This document shows positions 63,194 to 64,000 of a stretch of 64,000 nucleotides of DNA, piece after piece. Under the pieces are notes generated by a model. That model made no database searches and had not been told where the DNA came from. It saw only the letters and a program-made list of their open reading frames with translations. The stretch is taken from NCBI GenBank assembly GCA_963739615.1, contig CAVUBD010000016.1:124001-188000 (forward strand), read 5' to 3'. Each line of letters begins with the position of its first letter. Position 1 is the stretch's first letter. Position numbers and translations under genes: made by a program. Source of the DNA: Palsa-504 sp963739615. GTDB lineage: Bacteria; Actinomycetota; Actinomycetes; Streptosporangiales; Streptosporangiaceae.

Positions 63194-63739
63194 TCAGCGG
63201 CGCGGCAACAGGTTGATCCGTACCTCGATGACCTCCGCTTCCGGTGCGGTGGCGGTCATCGGGCCGAGCCTGCTCAGAAGGCCCAGGACGGCGGTGTTCG
63301 AGGCAAGGCACAGGGCGGTCAGGCAGTCGATGCCCGCCGCGCGAGCCCGCACCGCGATCTGCTGCAAGAGCAGGGTCGCGATGCCCCGCCCCCGCCAGTG
63401 GTCGGCCACGGCGACCGCCACCTCCGCCGTCGAGGACTGCCGCAGCCGGATATATCGCGCGATCCCGACGACGGCGCCGTCGGGTGTCACCGCTGTGAGG
63501 GCCTCGTGGTCGCGGTGGTCAACCTGGGCCAGCTGCGAGCGTGTCCGGTCATCCAGCAGTGCCACGCTGGCGAGGAAGCGAGCGTGCCGTGTCTCTGGCC
63601 CCAGTCCCTCGAACCACGAGGCGATCGCCGCGACGTCCCCGGTGGCCAGCGGCCGGACCACGATGGCAGAGCCATCGCGAAGGATCACCTGGTTCTCATC
63701 GGACCCGGCGGCACCGGCCGGGGGAATCTCAGTGATCAT
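63194..63739 (-). CDS. GNAT-family N-acetyltransferase
   Basis: The 181-residue acetyltransferase contains VILRDGSAIVVRPLATGD, FLASVALLDDRT, VGIARYIRL and the acetyl-CoA loop DHWRGRGIATLLLQQIAVRARAAG (motif A, RGRGIA). The C-terminal strand ends VIEVRINLLPRR. The start at 63739 (MITEIPPAG) is chosen because the domain begins there. The acceptor is unknown. The frame is open further upstream because of broken DNA there. Confidence 0.85.
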   Translation of the reverse strand: MITEIPPAGAAGSDENQVILRDGSAIVVRPLATGDVAAIASWFEGLGPETRHARFLASVALLDDRTRSQLAQVDHRDHEALTAVTPDGAVVGIARYIRLRQSSTAEVAVAVADHWRGRGIATLLLQQIAVRARAAGIDCLTALCLASNTAVLGLLSRLGPMTATAPEAEVIEVRINLLPRR

Positions 63740-63849
63740 CGCGCACCCCCTCATCTTGCGGGGCACCAGCGCGGCATTTACCGTGGCCCCCGCGGCCGCC
63801 CCCGCCCAGGGCCGGACGTCCCAGCACATAAGGACCTTTGGCCGGTGCG

Positions 63850-64000
63850 GGCAGCCCGGCCAGCTCCGGCCACCGCAGGTCCGGTGAGCTTCCCCGCGCC
63901 GGGCGGCGAGCTCGATCTCCAGGAACGAACCCTGCTCCGCGTACGGCTTTGTGACATCGAGGACGAGGAAGTCCGCGAGCATGAGCTCGGTCAGCGGATG
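63850..64000 (-). pseudogene. Fragment of an upstream gene entering at the window end
   Basis: The minus-strand frame from the window edge reads LTELMLADFLVLDVTKPYAE, EQGSFLEIELAARRGEAHRT and CGGR, which looks like coding sequence ending in a conserved Cys-Gly-Gly-Arg stretch. It then turns to unrelated sequence and runs into the acetyltransferase frame. It is probably a 3'-truncated gene. No family is certain, and the 5' part is outside the window. Confidence 0.4.

Overview
The window is high-GC DNA (strong G/C preference at third codon positions) from an actinomycete. Family-level markers are a DUF222/HNH (13E12-type) protein, a DUF397 plus DUF5753-type helix-turn-helix pair, a DUF1707 protein, a LysM/lytic transglycosylase cell-wall protein, a luciferase-like remnant and a form I CO dehydrogenase locus. 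I would place it near the Streptosporangiales, but the exact lineage is a guess. No tRNA, rRNA or CRISPR array was seen.

Layout. 1-3.1 kb: end of a polytopic membrane protein, then a membrane partner coupled to a Tat-exported molybdopterin oxidoreductase. 3.3-6.4 kb: a decayed form I CO dehydrogenase locus (coxM, coxS, coxL, coxE order), in which only coxS is whole. 6.4-7.9 kb: cytosine deaminase, an unknown gene and a YbaK-type deacylase. 8-11.2 kb: a GH16 glucanase and a GT2 polysaccharide synthase. 11.4-13.6 kb: a kinase remnant and a hybrid histidine kinase. 13.8-21 kb: housekeeping genes (lgt, ftsH, an alcohol dehydrogenase, a STAS protein, acs). 21-28 kb: CBS-BON protein, sixA, LysM/SLT protein, mtnA, DsbA-like protein, a PPOX flavoprotein and ppk2, mixed with gene fragments. 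28-35.5 kb: a frameshifted amidohydrolase, the HNH protein, a Baeyer-Villiger monooxygenase with a cupin, and a frameshifted EamA transporter.

35-47.3 kb: the most striking region. Ten minus-strand genes run from RsbR, RsbS and RsbT through an ATPase-PP2C fusion, a hybrid kinase and two PP2C phosphatases straight into an esterase, an ATP-grasp enzyme and a GCS2-type carboxylate-amine ligase. Almost every junction is a start/stop overlap. This joins a stressosome-like sensing module to what may be a small-molecule ligase pathway. A divergent STAS gene and stress-type small proteins (CsbD, Lmo0937-like) lie beside it.

48-64 kb: accessory DNA with a CoA-transferase, a deleted aldehyde dehydrogenase, an ArsR/SRPBCC pair, an HTH/DUF397 pair, a collapsed LuxR-type regulator, an orphan receiver-domain protein and a 2.48-kb insertion sequence with 20-bp inverted ends.

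Two themes recur. First, many dispensable genes keep both ends but have lost the middle (coxL, coxE, aldehyde dehydrogenase, luciferase-like oxidoreductase, LuxR regulator), or have lost one end (coxM, MaoC, DUF427, TetR). Housekeeping genes are intact. Second, short tandem repeats of 14-16 bp sit at gene boundaries and in three places contain the stop or start codon itself.
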